A stretch of 5,321 bases of DNA from an uncultured Frankiales bacterium (GTDB lineage: Bacteria; Actinomycetota; Actinomycetes; Mycobacteriales; SCTD01). The stretch is from NCBI GenBank assembly GCA_946479905.1, contig CAMLIA010000250.1:1-5321 (forward strand), written 5' to 3'. Below the pieces are notes generated by a model. The model had not been told where the DNA came from, did no database searches, and saw only the letters and a program-made list of their open reading frames with translations. Below, one piece after another: positions 1-5,321 of this stretch (positions are counted from its first letter, which is position 1; every line of letters starts with the position of its first letter). Both the position numbers and the translations under genes were made by a program.

Positions 1-87
1 GCGCTCGGTCGTCGTGGTCTTGCCCGCGTCGATGTGCGCCATGATCCCGATGTTGCGGGTCTTGGCGAGGATCGCGTTGCTGGCCAC
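1..87 (-). CDS. fusA: Elongation factor G, N-terminal fragment (runs off the left edge)
   Basis: EF-G is the GTPase that drives ribosomal translocation and, with RRF, ribosome recycling in the cytoplasm. Only the first 29 codons are inside the window. They read a short leader ([11 protein letters not shown]), then [18 protein letters not shown], which contains the G1/P-loop AHIDAGKT of translational GTPases in the form typical of EF-G. The start is taken as GTG at 87-85: this gives the usual short N-terminus before the P-loop, and no closer ATG, GTG or TTG fits. It lies 48 nt after the rpsG stop and is third in the rpsL-rpsG-fusA order, so it is probably transcribed from the rpsL promoter. 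EF-Tu, which normally follows, would lie beyond the left edge. Family identity is nearly certain; the exact start is slightly less so because its Shine-Dalgarno sequence is distant. Confidence 0.95.
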   Translation of the reverse strand, partial: MASNAILAKTRNIGIMAHIDAGKTTTTER

Positions 88-100
88 TGCTACTGCTCTT

Positions 101-107
101 CTTCCTT
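101..107 (-). promoter_or_regulatory. Probable ribosome binding site of fusA
   Basis: On the minus strand AAGGAAG ends 13 nt before the proposed GTG start of fusA. The match to AAGGAG is good but the spacing is long. The purine-rich GAAGAAG that follows may let the ribosome pair nearer the start. No better site lies in the 48-nt gap between rpsG and fusA. Confidence 0.4.
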
Positions 108-135
108 GGGGATGGTGGGGGGAGGAGACCGCGGA

Positions 136-606
136 CTACCAGCGGTAGTGCGCGAAGGCCTTGTTCGACTCGGCCATCTTGTGGGTGTCCTCGCGGCGCT
201 TGACGCTGGCGCCGAGGCCGTTGCTGGCGTCGAGGAGCTCGTTCATGAGGCGCTCGGTCATGGTCTTCTCGCGGCGGGCGCGGGAGTACTGGATGAGCCA
301 GCGCAGCGCGAGGGTGGTCGCGCGGCCGGGCTTGACCTCGATCGGCACCTGGTAGGTCGCACCACCGACGCGGCGGGACTTGACCTCGAGGGTCGGGCGG
401 ACGTTGTCCAGCGCGCGCTTGAGCGTGATGACCGGGTCGGTGCCGGTCTTGTCGCGGCAGCCCTCGAGGGCGCCGTAGACGATCCGCTCGGCCACGGAGC
501 GCTTGCCGCTCAGCAGGACCTTGTTGATGAGGCTCGTGACGAGCGGCGAGCCGTAGACCGGGTCGGTGACGACCGGGTGCTTCGGAGCCGGACCCTTGCG
601 GGGCAT
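136..606 (-). CDS. rpsG: 30S ribosomal protein S7
   Basis: S7 is a primary 16S rRNA-binding protein that nucleates assembly of the 30S head and lines the mRNA exit/E-site region. The product is 156 aa, the usual actinobacterial length, and begins [20 protein letters not shown]. The family signature follows at about residues 15-45 ([20 protein letters not shown]). Basic middle and C-terminal parts include [12 protein letters not shown] and [18 protein letters not shown]. It ends [10 protein letters not shown], so it is intact. The ATG at 606-604 overlaps the rpsL TAA by one base and has AAGGAG eight nt upstream, inside rpsL, so translational coupling to S12 is likely. In E. coli S7 represses the str operon by binding the rpsL-rpsG gap; no such gap exists here, so regulation must differ. 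Identity is certain. Confidence 0.98.
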   Translation of the reverse strand: MPRKGPAPKHPVVTDPVYGSPLVTSLINKVLLSGKRSVAERIVYGALEGCRDKTGTDPVITLKRALDNVRPTLEVKSRRVGGATYQVPIEVKPGRATTLALRWLIQYSRARREKTMTERLMNELLDASNGLGASVKRREDTHKMAESNKAFAHYRW

Positions 607-980
607 TAGCTCTTCTCCTTCTTCGCGCCGTAGCGGCTGCGGGCCTGCTTGCGGTTGCGGACGCCCTGGGTGTCGAGCGAGCCGCGGATGATCTTGTAGC
701 GGACACCCGGCAGGTCCTTCACACGACCGCCGCGGACGAGCACGATCGAGTGCTCCTGCAGGTTGTGGCCGACGCCCGGGATGTAGGCCGTGACCTCGAC
801 GCCGCTGGTGAGGCGGACACGCGCGACCTTGCGGAGCGCGGAGTTCGGCTTCTTCGGCGTCGTCGTGTAGACGCGCGTGCACACGCCACGACGCTGCGGG
901 CTCCCCTTGAGGGCCGGCGTCTTGGTCTTCTCGATCTTGTCCTGCCGGCCCTTGCGGACCAGCTGCTGGATCGTGGGCAA
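606..980 (-). CDS. rpsL: 30S ribosomal protein S12, TTG start
   Basis: S12 sits at the decoding centre of the 30S subunit and contributes to tRNA selection accuracy. The 124-aa product begins (M)[11 protein letters not shown], the standard S12 N-terminus, and carries [41 protein letters not shown] and KQARSRYG. Lys43 and Lys88, the residues altered in streptomycin-resistant mutants, are both wild type, so no S12-based resistance is predicted. Asp89 is the conserved site of beta-methylthiolation in bacterial S12. The start must be TTG at 980-978: it gives the exact family N-terminus and has AGGAG 5 nt upstream. An ATG three bases upstream is out of frame. The reading frame stays open further upstream to about 1151, but that translation is not S12-like and lies in the leader. 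It is the first gene of the str operon. Confidence 0.98.
   Translation of the reverse strand: MPTIQQLVRKGRQDKIEKTKTPALKGSPQRRGVCTRVYTTTPKKPNSALRKVARVRLTSGVEVTAYIPGVGHNLQEHSIVLVRGGRVKDLPGVRYKIIRGSLDTQGVRNRKQARSRYGAKKEKS
615..620 (-). promoter_or_regulatory. Ribosome binding site of rpsG inside rpsL
   Basis: AAGGAG on the minus strand, 8 nt before the rpsG ATG, lies within the last codons of rpsL. It fixes the rpsG start and implies coupled translation with the upstream cistron, given the 1-nt stop/start overlap. Confidence 0.8.
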
Positions 981-985
981 CGCAT

Positions 986-990
986 CTCCT
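986..990 (-). promoter_or_regulatory. Ribosome binding site of rpsL, decides the TTG start
   Basis: AGGAG on the minus strand lies 5 nt before the TTG codon. The out-of-frame ATG (985-983) directly abuts the AGGAG and is too close to be used efficiently, which supports TTG as the true start. Confidence 0.75.
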
Positions 991-1050
991 GCTCGTGTGA
1001 CTGCTCTGGCTGCTGCGCCCCACGCGGTCGGGTGTGTCGCCTTGCCGCGT

Positions 1051-1079
1051 TCCACGCCGCAGGAGACCTGCGAAGTGGA
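1051..1079 (-). other. Imperfect stem-loop in the rpsL leader
   Basis: Read on the minus strand, TCCAC and GTGGA form an outer 5-bp stem (1075-1079 with 1051-1055). A 2x2 internal loop (TT opposite GC) follows, then a 6-bp stem CGCAGG/CCTGCG closing a TCT loop. It lies about 70 nt upstream of the rpsL start, within the inferred 5' leader. It may be a structural or regulatory element of the str mRNA. The pairing is visible but function is inference, and GC-rich DNA forms such pairings often. Confidence 0.4.
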
Positions 1080-1130
1080 GGGGGCGTCGCCGCGCCTGCT
1101 CAGGACCTGCCGTGAGCGCACGCGGGACGA

Positions 1131-1146
1131 CCTGGGTCGCCCCAGG
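1131..1146 (-). other. Hairpin with GNRA-type loop at the 5' end of the str transcript
   Basis: On the minus strand CCTGGG-GCGA-CCCAGG forms a perfect 6-bp stem capped by a GCGA tetraloop, which fits the stable GNRA class. It begins about 5 nt after the predicted transcription start of the rpsL promoter, so it would sit at the extreme 5' end of the mRNA. Such hairpins can slow 5'-end-dependent decay; that role is inferred. Confidence 0.45.
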
Positions 1147-1157
1147 CACAAGGGGAA

Positions 1158-1186
1158 ACCTTACCCGTCTGCCCGACGGGGGTCAA
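1158..1186 (-). promoter_or_regulatory. Vegetative (SigA-type) promoter of the rpsL-rpsG-fusA operon
   Basis: On the minus strand TTGACC (1186-1181) and TAAGGT (1163-1158) are separated by exactly 17 bp, close to the -35 TTGACA and -10 TATAAT consensus for the housekeeping sigma factor. Predicted transcription starts near 1151, leaving a leader of about 170 nt before the TTG start of rpsL. The spacer is a perfect inverted repeat, CCCGTC-N5-GACGGG (1164-1180), which could be an operator. It is by far the best promoter match in the intergenic region. Confidence 0.75.
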
Positions 1187-1249
1187 AAGAACGGAGCGCG
1201 AGCCTGCCACAGCAGCGGCGTGACCTGCACCACGGCACGCCGTCGCTCC

Positions 1250-1255
1250 TACTGT
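1250..1255 (+). promoter_or_regulatory. Possible -10 element of a leaderless mug transcript
   Basis: TACTGT fits the actinobacterial TANNNT -10 pattern and ends 8 nt before the mug ATG, so transcription would begin at or within a base or two of the start codon. No convincing -35 is seen (TGCACC at 18-bp spacing is weak). No Shine-Dalgarno sequence precedes the ATG, which agrees with leaderless translation. Confidence 0.35.
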
Positions 1256-1263
1256 TGTCGGCG

Positions 1264-1794
1264 ATGAGACCCGCCGACCTGAGGGCGGCCGCCGGCCGCA
1301 CGGTGCCCGATCTGGGCCATCCGGGGCTGCGTGTCCTGCTCGTCGGGATCAACCCCTCGCTGTGGTCCGGGGCCACCGGCCTGCACTTCGCGAACCCGTC
1401 CAACCGGCTGTGGCCGGTGCTCGAGCTCGCCGGCTGGACCCCGCGCCGGCTGGACCCGTCGGAGACCGACGCGCTGCTCGCCGCCGGCATCGGGATCACC
1501 AACCTGGTCGGGCGCGCGACCGCCCGGGCCGACGAGCTCACCGACGAGGAGGTACGCCGTGGGCTGCCCGCCGTCGAGGCGCTCGCGGCCCGCTGGCAGC
1601 CCGGCCACGTGGCGTTCCTCGGGCTCGGCGCCTACCGCACCGCCACCGGTGACCGCCGCGCCGGGGTCGGCCCGCTGACCCGCTCCGTCGGTGGCCGACC
1701 CGGCTGGCTGCTCCCCAACCCGTCCGGCCTCAACGCCGGCTGGCAGCTCCCCCGCCTCGTCGACGCCTACCGGGCCCTCCGCCACGCCGCCTGA
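1264..1794 (+). CDS. mug: Mismatch-specific uracil/thymine DNA glycosylase (UDG family 2)
   Basis: Enzymes of this family remove uracil, thymine or ethenocytosine opposite guanine by cleaving the N-glycosidic bond, starting base-excision repair of deaminated or alkylated DNA. The 176-aa product is close to E. coli Mug (168 aa) and contains both family motifs: VGINPS at residues 27-32, whose Asn30 matches the catalytic Asn18 of E. coli Mug, and NPSGLN at 152-157, the minor-groove and mismatch wedge motif. Between them are GLHFANPSNRLWPVL (39-53), VAFLGLGAY and WLLPNPSGLN; a helix ending VDAYRAL closes the protein. The start at 1264 gives a short N-terminus before the first motif, and there is no Shine-Dalgarno site. 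It reads away from rpsL, from the same intergenic region, and is followed 118 bp later by the nuclease-like gene. The motif is GINPS rather than E. coli GINPG, a change at a non-catalytic position. Confidence 0.93.
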   Translation: MRPADLRAAAGRTVPDLGHPGLRVLLVGINPSLWSGATGLHFANPSNRLWPVLELAGWTPRRLDPSETDALLAAGIGITNLVGRATARADELTDEEVRRGLPAVEALAARWQPGHVAFLGLGAYRTATGDRRAGVGPLTRSVGGRPGWLLPNPSGLNAGWQLPRLVDAYRALRHAA

Positions 1795-1856
1795 CTGCGG
1801 CGACCCCACCGACACGCTGCAGGACACGGGGACATCTGCAGGCCGAGCCCGACGCT

Positions 1857-1877
1857 GACCACCATCCACAGGTGGTC
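1857..1877 (+). terminator. Stem-loop after mug, possible weak terminator
   Basis: GACCACC-ATCCACA-GGTGGTC is a perfect 7-bp stem with a 7-nt loop, starting 62 nt after the mug stop. No T-run follows, so intrinsic termination would be inefficient. It may instead act in the leader of the next gene. Confidence 0.35.
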
Positions 1878-1878
1878 C

Positions 1879-1901
1879 GGCGGGCTGCCCGTGCACCCGC
1901 C
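1879..1901 (+). other. Second stem-loop directly upstream of the nuclease-like gene
   Basis: GGCGGG (1879-1884) can pair with CCCGCC (1896-1901) across an 11-nt loop, one base after the preceding hairpin ends. It stops immediately before the only candidate Shine-Dalgarno bases (AGG, 1902-1904), so it could limit or position ribosome access. The structure is visible; its role is inference. Confidence 0.3.
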
Positions 1902-1912
1902 AGGCTGTGCCG

Positions 1913-2932
1913 ATGGTCGATCTCTCCGCGCTCGGCGTCGGCACGTCCGGCGTCTGGACCAGGGCTGCCGCCCTGAGGCTCATCGGCAGCAGCACGATCG
2001 ACAAGAAGCTGCGCACGGAGTGGCAGTCTCCCTACGCCGGCGTGCTCGCGGATGCCGGCTTCGTGCTGGACGCCGTCCAGTGGGCCACCGCAGGTGTCCT
2101 CGCAAGTGGTGGCGAGGGCCAGCCCCAGGCCGTGGGTGCACCTGACGAGACAGGCGCCTTCACCATCCGGGTGCGAGCGGCAGCCTGTGGTCGGGACGCG
2201 GCTCGCGTCTGGGGGTATCCGCTCGTGGACGACGAGGACCCAGCTACCGGGGCCGCGGACCGCTTCCAGCACGACGTCCTCACCTGGCACCTGACGCGCG
2301 ACCTCACCTCGCCTGGCGTCGGTGAGGAGCCGCGATCGCACGTCCTGCACCGGCACGGGCTGCACCTGCTCGCTGGTGAGCTGGTCCAGCACCCGAGCGG
2401 TCTCTGGCTCACCGCACCCCTGCGGACCGCTCTCGACCTGTGCCTGCTGCTGACGTTCGAGGCGGCGGTCTGCGCGATGGACGACGGTTTGCACCGCGGG
2501 CTGTTCACCGCCCAGGACGTGGTGACAGCCCTCGAGCTGCGCGCCGGCCGGCCCGGCGTCGAGCGGCAGCGTGCTGTCGCGGCAGCCGCAGACGGTCGCG
2601 CTGAGGCGCCTAGCGAGTCGCTGCTGCGGCTCCTCCTGGCGCCGGACTGGCCCGAGCTCGAGCCTCAGGTCACGGTCTATGACGAGCAGGGCTACCCAGT
2701 ACGCCGCTACGACCTTGGGGACCGCACGATCCGGCTCGGCGCCGAGTCGGACGGCAAGCGCGGGCACGCCGGCGGCCGCATGGTCGCCAAGGACCAGCGC
2801 AGGGACCGCCGGGCCGCCCGCTACGGCTGGCGGACAGAGCGGGCGACCTGGTATGAGATCCGCCGCGAACCGGAGCAGCTGCGCGCCCGGATCCTCGGTG
2901 CCCGCGACCGGCTGCGGGCCCGTGCCGCGTGA
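1913..2932 (+). CDS. AbiEi-like / DUF559 (PD-(D/E)XK nuclease-like) protein, function unknown
   Basis: I recognise the family but no function is established. The 339-aa product has an N-terminal helix-turn-helix-like stretch at about 13-48 (GVWTRAAALRLIGSS, then SPYAGVLADAG), as in actinobacterial proteins labelled AbiEi-family antitoxin-domain. The middle carries CGRDAARVWGYPLVDDEDP (92-110) and HPSGLWLTAPLRTALD (160-175), which are family blocks. The C-terminal third resembles DUF559/Vsr-like nucleases: PSESLLRLLL (233-242), then Asp267, and Glu278-Ser-Asp-Gly-Lys282 eleven residues later, fitting a PD-(D/E)XK core, then RRDRRAARYGWRTERATW (296-313). No signal peptide or membrane segment is seen. 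The ATG at 1913 is preferred to GTG at 1907 because the weak AGG (1902-1904) is 8 nt away from it. No AbiEii-like toxin is beside it. Codon use is a little less biased than in the ribosomal genes. It could be a DNA-binding regulator or a nuclease. Confidence 0.75.
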   Translation: MVDLSALGVGTSGVWTRAAALRLIGSSTIDKKLRTEWQSPYAGVLADAGFVLDAVQWATAGVLASGGEGQPQAVGAPDETGAFTIRVRAAACGRDAARVWGYPLVDDEDPATGAADRFQHDVLTWHLTRDLTSPGVGEEPRSHVLHRHGLHLLAGELVQHPSGLWLTAPLRTALDLCLLLTFEAAVCAMDDGLHRGLFTAQDVVTALELRAGRPGVERQRAVAAAADGRAEAPSESLLRLLLAPDWPELEPQVTVYDEQGYPVRRYDLGDRTIRLGAESDGKRGHAGGRMVAKDQRRDRRAARYGWRTERATWYEIRREPEQLRARILGARDRLRARAA

Positions 2933-2948
2933 TGACGCGCCCTTCCGC

Positions 2949-3033
2949 CGTACCCAGACTGCGACCGCCCTCGTGTCGCGCCGCGTGTCGGTGGGGCAGC
3001 CGCAGTCCAGCGGCTTCGCGCAGGCTGGGTACG
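2949..3033. repeat. 15-bp inverted repeat (one mismatch) in the convergent gap
   Basis: CGTACCCAGACTGCG (2949-2963) is matched by the inverted arm CGCAGGCTGGGTACG (3019-3033) with a single mismatch. The 55-bp interior holds a smaller hairpin GCCGC-AGTCCA-GCGGC (2999-3014) and two CGTGTCG direct copies (2972-2978, 2984-2990). It begins 16 bp after the nuclease-like gene stop and ends one base before the strong hairpin at 3035. It may be a long-range 3' UTR structure or a small repeat element. Confidence 0.55.
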
Positions 3034-3034
3034 A

Positions 3035-3068
3035 CGACGGCCCCCGCTCCGGGGAGCGAGGGCCGTCG
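3035..3068. terminator. Strong hairpin terminator between rpoC and the convergent gene
   Basis: Two 16-nt arms (3035-3050 and 3053-3068) pair along their full length except for one G/T wobble position; allowing for a minimal loop this gives about 15 bp, nearly all G/C. It begins 13 nt after the rpoC stop and can fold in transcripts of either strand. No T-tract follows on either side, which is common for actinobacterial terminators. It is probably the main end of the rpoBC transcript and may also stop the plus-strand gene. Confidence 0.75.
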
Positions 3069-3081
3069 GTCGGACCGGGGA

Positions 3082-5321
3082 CTAGCGGTAGTCGGGCCGG
3101 TAGTCGTAGTCGTCGAGCGGGACGGCCTGGCCCAGGCCCTGCCCGAAGGCGAACTCGGGGTCGTCGTAGCCGGCCATCGAGTAGACCTGCGCGCGCGCCT
3201 CCTCGGTGGGCTCGACCCGGATGTTGCGGTAGCGGCTGATGCCGGTACCCGCCGGGATGAGCTTGCCGATGATGACGTTCTCCTTCAGGCCGAGCAGCGA
3301 GTCGCTCTTGGCCTGGATCGCCGCGTCGGTGAGGACGCGGGTCGTCTCCTGGAAGGAGGCCGCGGACAGCCACGACTCGGTCGCGAGCGACGCCTTCGTG
3401 ATGCCCATGAGGACCGGGCGGCCGGAGGCCGGCTCCCCGCCCTCGGCGACGACGCGACGGTTCTCCGCCTCGAAGACCGCGCGCTCCACCAGCGAGCCCG
3501 GGAGGAACTCGGTGGCGCCGCTCTCGAGGACGTTCACCCGCTTGAGCATCTGGCGGATGATGACCTCGATGTGCTTGTCGTGGATCGACACGCCCTGGCT
3601 GCGGTAGACCTCCTGGACCTCGGCCACGAGGTGCAGCTGCACCGCGCGCGGGCCGAGGATGCGGAGCACCTCGTGCGGGTTGACGGCACCGGCGTGGAGC
3701 TGGTCGCCCACGCTGATGTGGTCGCCGTCGGCGTAGTTGAGCCGCGCGCGCTTGGAGACCGGGTAGGCGATCTCCTCGCTGCCGTCATCGGGGACCACGA
3801 CGACCTTGCGGGTCTTGTCGGTGTCGTCGATGCGGATGCGGCCCTCGACCTCGCTGATCGGGGCGACACCCTTCGGGGTGCGCGCCTCGAAGAGCTCGAC
3901 GACACGGGGCAGACCCTGGGTGATGTCGTCACCGGCCACACCACCGGTGTGGAAGGTGCGCATCGTGAGCTGGGTGCCCGGCTCGCCGATGGACTGCGCC
4001 GCGATGATGCCGCAGGCCTCACCGACGTCGACCGCCTTGCCGGTGGCCAGCGAGCGGCCGTAGCACGCGGCGCAGGTCCCGACCTTGGAGTCGCAGGTCA
4101 GCACGCAGCGGACCTTGACCTCGGTCACCCCGGCCTCGATGAGCGCCTGGATGTTGACGTCGCCCAGGTCGGCGCCGGCCTCGAGGACCACCTTGCCGTC
4201 CTTCTCGACGTCGGCCGCGAGCGTCCGCGCGTAGACCGAGGTCTCCACGTTGGCCGCCTTCGTCACGACGCCCTCGGCGTTGGCGACGCCGATCGCCATG
4301 ACGACGCCGCGCTCGGTGCCGCAGTCCTCCTCGCGGATGATGACGTCCTGCGACACGTCGACGAGACGTCGCGTGAGGTAGCCGGAGTCCGCCGTGCGGA
4401 GCGCGGTGTCGGCGAGGCCCTTGCGGGCACCGTGCGTCGAGATGAAGTACTCGAGGACGGTGAGGCCCTCACGGAAGTTCGTCTTGATCGGGCGCGGGAT
4501 GATCTCGCCCTTCGGGTTGGCGACGAGACCGCGCATGCCGGCGATCTGCCGGACCTGCATCATGTTCCCTCGGGCGCCGGAGTGGACCATCATCCAGACC
4601 GGGTTGTCGACGGGGAAGTTCTTCTCCATCGCCTTGGCGACCTCGTTGGTCGCCTTGGTCCAGATCTCGATGAGCTCCTGACGACGCTCCTCGACGGTGA
4701 TGACGCCGCGGGCGTACTGCTTCTCGACCTTCTCGGCGTCACCCTCGTGACGCTCGAGGATCTCCGCCTTCTCGGGCGGGGTCACGACGTCCTCGATGGA
4801 GATCGTCACACCGGAGCGGGTCGCCCAGTGGAAGCCGGTCTCCTTGAGGGCGTCGAGGGTCGCGGCGACCTGCACCTTGGGGTAGCGCTCGGCGAGGTCG
4901 TTGACGATCGCCCCGAGCTCGCGCTTGGTGACCGCCAGGTCGACGAACGGGTAGTCGACCGGCAGCGTCTCGTTGAACAGCGCGCGGCCCAGGGTGGTCT
5001 CGACCCGCAGGACCGAGCCCTCCTCGACCTCGACGCCGACCGACGGGACCTGGTCGCGCAGCCGCAGCTGCACCTTGGCCTGCAGGTCGAGCTCCTTGGC
5101 GTCGAAGGCCATGATGGCCTCGCCCACCGAGGAGAAGACCCGGCCCTCGCCCTTGGCGCCGTCCTTCTGCGTCGTCAGGTGGTAGATGCCGAGCACCATG
5201 TCCTGGGTCGGCGAGGTGATCGGACGGCCGTTGGCCGGCGACAGGATGTTGTTCGAGGACAGCATGAGGATGCGGGCCTCGGCCTGCGCCTCCGCGGACA
5301 GCGGCAGGTGCACGGCCATCT
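3082..5321 (-). CDS. rpoC: DNA-directed RNA polymerase subunit beta', C-terminal portion (runs off the right edge)
   Basis: Beta' forms most of the RNA polymerase active-site cleft. The visible 745 residues begin [10 protein letters not shown], the sequence that follows the catalytic NADFDGD magnesium loop, which therefore lies just outside; the two extra bases at the edge fit its final Gln codon. Going on: the F-bridge region at about residues 247-320 ([29 protein letters not shown]), the second zinc site with Cys333, Cys409, Cys416 and Cys419, and the trigger loop [16 protein letters not shown] with Met453, Arg454 and His457, matching E. coli M932, R933 and H936. The large SI3 insertion of E. 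coli is absent, as expected in Actinomycetota. The tail ends [11 protein letters not shown]. Total length would be near 1,290 aa if the missing part is normal. It should lie downstream of rpoB and ends at a strong hairpin. Confidence 0.99.
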   Translation of the reverse strand, partial: MAVHLPLSAEAQAEARILMLSSNNILSPANGRPITSPTQDMVLGIYHLTTQKDGAKGEGRVFSSVGEAIMAFDAKELDLQAKVQLRLRDQVPSVGVEVEEGSVLRVETTLGRALFNETLPVDYPFVDLAVTKRELGAIVNDLAERYPKVQVAATLDALKETGFHWATRSGVTISIEDVVTPPEKAEILERHEGDAEKVEKQYARGVITVEERRQELIEIWTKATNEVAKAMEKNFPVDNPVWMMVHSGARGNMMQVRQIAGMRGLVANPKGEIIPRPIKTNFREGLTVLEYFISTHGARKGLADTALRTADSGYLTRRLVDVSQDVIIREEDCGTERGVVMAIGVANAEGVVTKAANVETSVYARTLAADVEKDGKVVLEAGADLGDVNIQALIEAGVTEVKVRCVLTCDSKVGTCAACYGRSLATGKAVDVGEACGIIAAQSIGEPGTQLTMRTFHTGGVAGDDITQGLPRVVELFEARTPKGVAPISEVEGRIRIDDTDKTRKVVVVPDDGSEEIAYPVSKRARLNYADGDHISVGDQLHAGAVNPHEVLRILGPRAVQLHLVAEVQEVYRSQGVSIHDKHIEVIIRQMLKRVNVLESGATEFLPGSLVERAVFEAENRRVVAEGGEPASGRPVLMGITKASLATESWLSAASFQETTRVLTDAAIQAKSDSLLGLKENVIIGKLIPAGTGISRYRNIRVEPTEEARAQVYSMAGYDDPEFAFGQGLGQAVPLDDYDYRPDYR

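Noticed and set aside
34..609. Plus-strand 191-codon frame opposite rpsG and fusA
   Set aside because: It is the mirror of strongly conserved coding DNA, with repetitive Ala/Gly/Asp/Val composition and no domain.
719..985. 88-codon minus-strand frame starting at the ATG upstream of rpsL
   Set aside because: It is out of frame with S12, is mostly Arg/Ser/Ala, and its ATG abuts the AGGAG too closely.
606..1151. N-terminally extended form of S12 starting at a TTG near 1151
   Set aside because: The extra residues are not S12-like and cover the leader and its hairpins; the TTG at 980 gives the family N-terminus and has a Shine-Dalgarno site.
877..1794. N-terminally extended form of the mug product reaching back into rpsL
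   Set aside because: The extension is antisense to rpsL and its promoter and has no similarity to Mug; the ATG at 1264 gives a normal length.
1817..1842. Direct repeat CTGCAGG (1817-1823 and 1836-1842) in the mug-nuclease gap
   Set aside because: Only 7 bp and two copies, 19 bp apart; likely chance, with no linked promoter or coding signal.
1913..2932. Complete type IV toxin-antitoxin (AbiE) module
   Set aside because: Only an AbiEi-like N-terminus is present; there is no AbiEii nucleotidyltransferase gene next to it, and the C-terminus is nuclease-like instead.
980..3082. Possible mobile island between rpoC and rpsL
   Set aside because: No transposase, integrase, tRNA end or flanking direct repeats are seen, and composition is close to the surroundings; unrelated genes between rpoC and rpsL are usual in Actinomycetota.
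1730..3373. Long minus-strand open frame of 547 codons opposite the nuclease-like gene and overlapping the end of rpoC
   Set aside because: It is antisense to two well-supported genes, has low-complexity Arg/Pro/Gly/Ala composition and no recognisable domain; long open shadows are expected in GC-rich DNA.

Overview
The window is chromosomal DNA from a high-GC actinobacterium (Actinomycetota). This follows from the strong G/C third-position bias, the RpoC C-terminal tail (LDDYDY-type ending, no insertion in the trigger loop), S12 and S7 of actinobacterial length (124 and 156 aa), and a DUF559/AbiEi-like protein of a kind common in that phylum. The family or genus cannot be fixed from the sequence alone.

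Layout: the core genes read leftward (minus strand). From the right edge come the C-terminal ~58% of rpoC (RNA polymerase beta', entering just after the catalytic NADFDGD loop, which lies outside the window), then a ~2.1-kb interruption, then the str operon rpsL-rpsG-fusA (only the first 29 codons of fusA are present). The interruption (about 980-3082) carries two plus-strand genes: a Mug/TDG-type G:T/U mismatch-specific DNA glycosylase (1264-1794) and an unnamed 339-aa protein with an N-terminal AbiEi-like helix-turn-helix region and a C-terminal DUF559/PD-(D/E)XK nuclease-like domain (1913-2932). The unnamed gene converges on rpoC, and mug diverges from rpsL.

Control signals: the str operon has a clear vegetative promoter (TTGACC-17-TAAGGT, minus strand, 1158-1186) whose spacer is exactly filled by a 6-5-6 palindrome. 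It is followed by a leader of about 170 nt with two stem-loops. rpsL starts at TTG, and its stop overlaps the rpsG ATG by one base. mug may be leaderless, with a -10-like TACTGT 8 nt before its ATG. The convergent gap between the unnamed gene and rpoC holds a strong two-sided hairpin (3035-3068) and, next to it, a 15-bp inverted repeat with one mismatch (2949-3033).

How the genes work together: rpoC, rpsL, rpsG and fusA make the transcription and translation core. mug is a base-excision repair enzyme. The DUF559-type protein has no assignable role. I see no CRISPR array, tRNA, rRNA, insertion sequence or clear new multi-gene system. The items most worth a second look are the operator-like palindrome in the str promoter, the structured rpsL leader, the nuclease-like orphan, and the large inverted repeat at the convergent junction.
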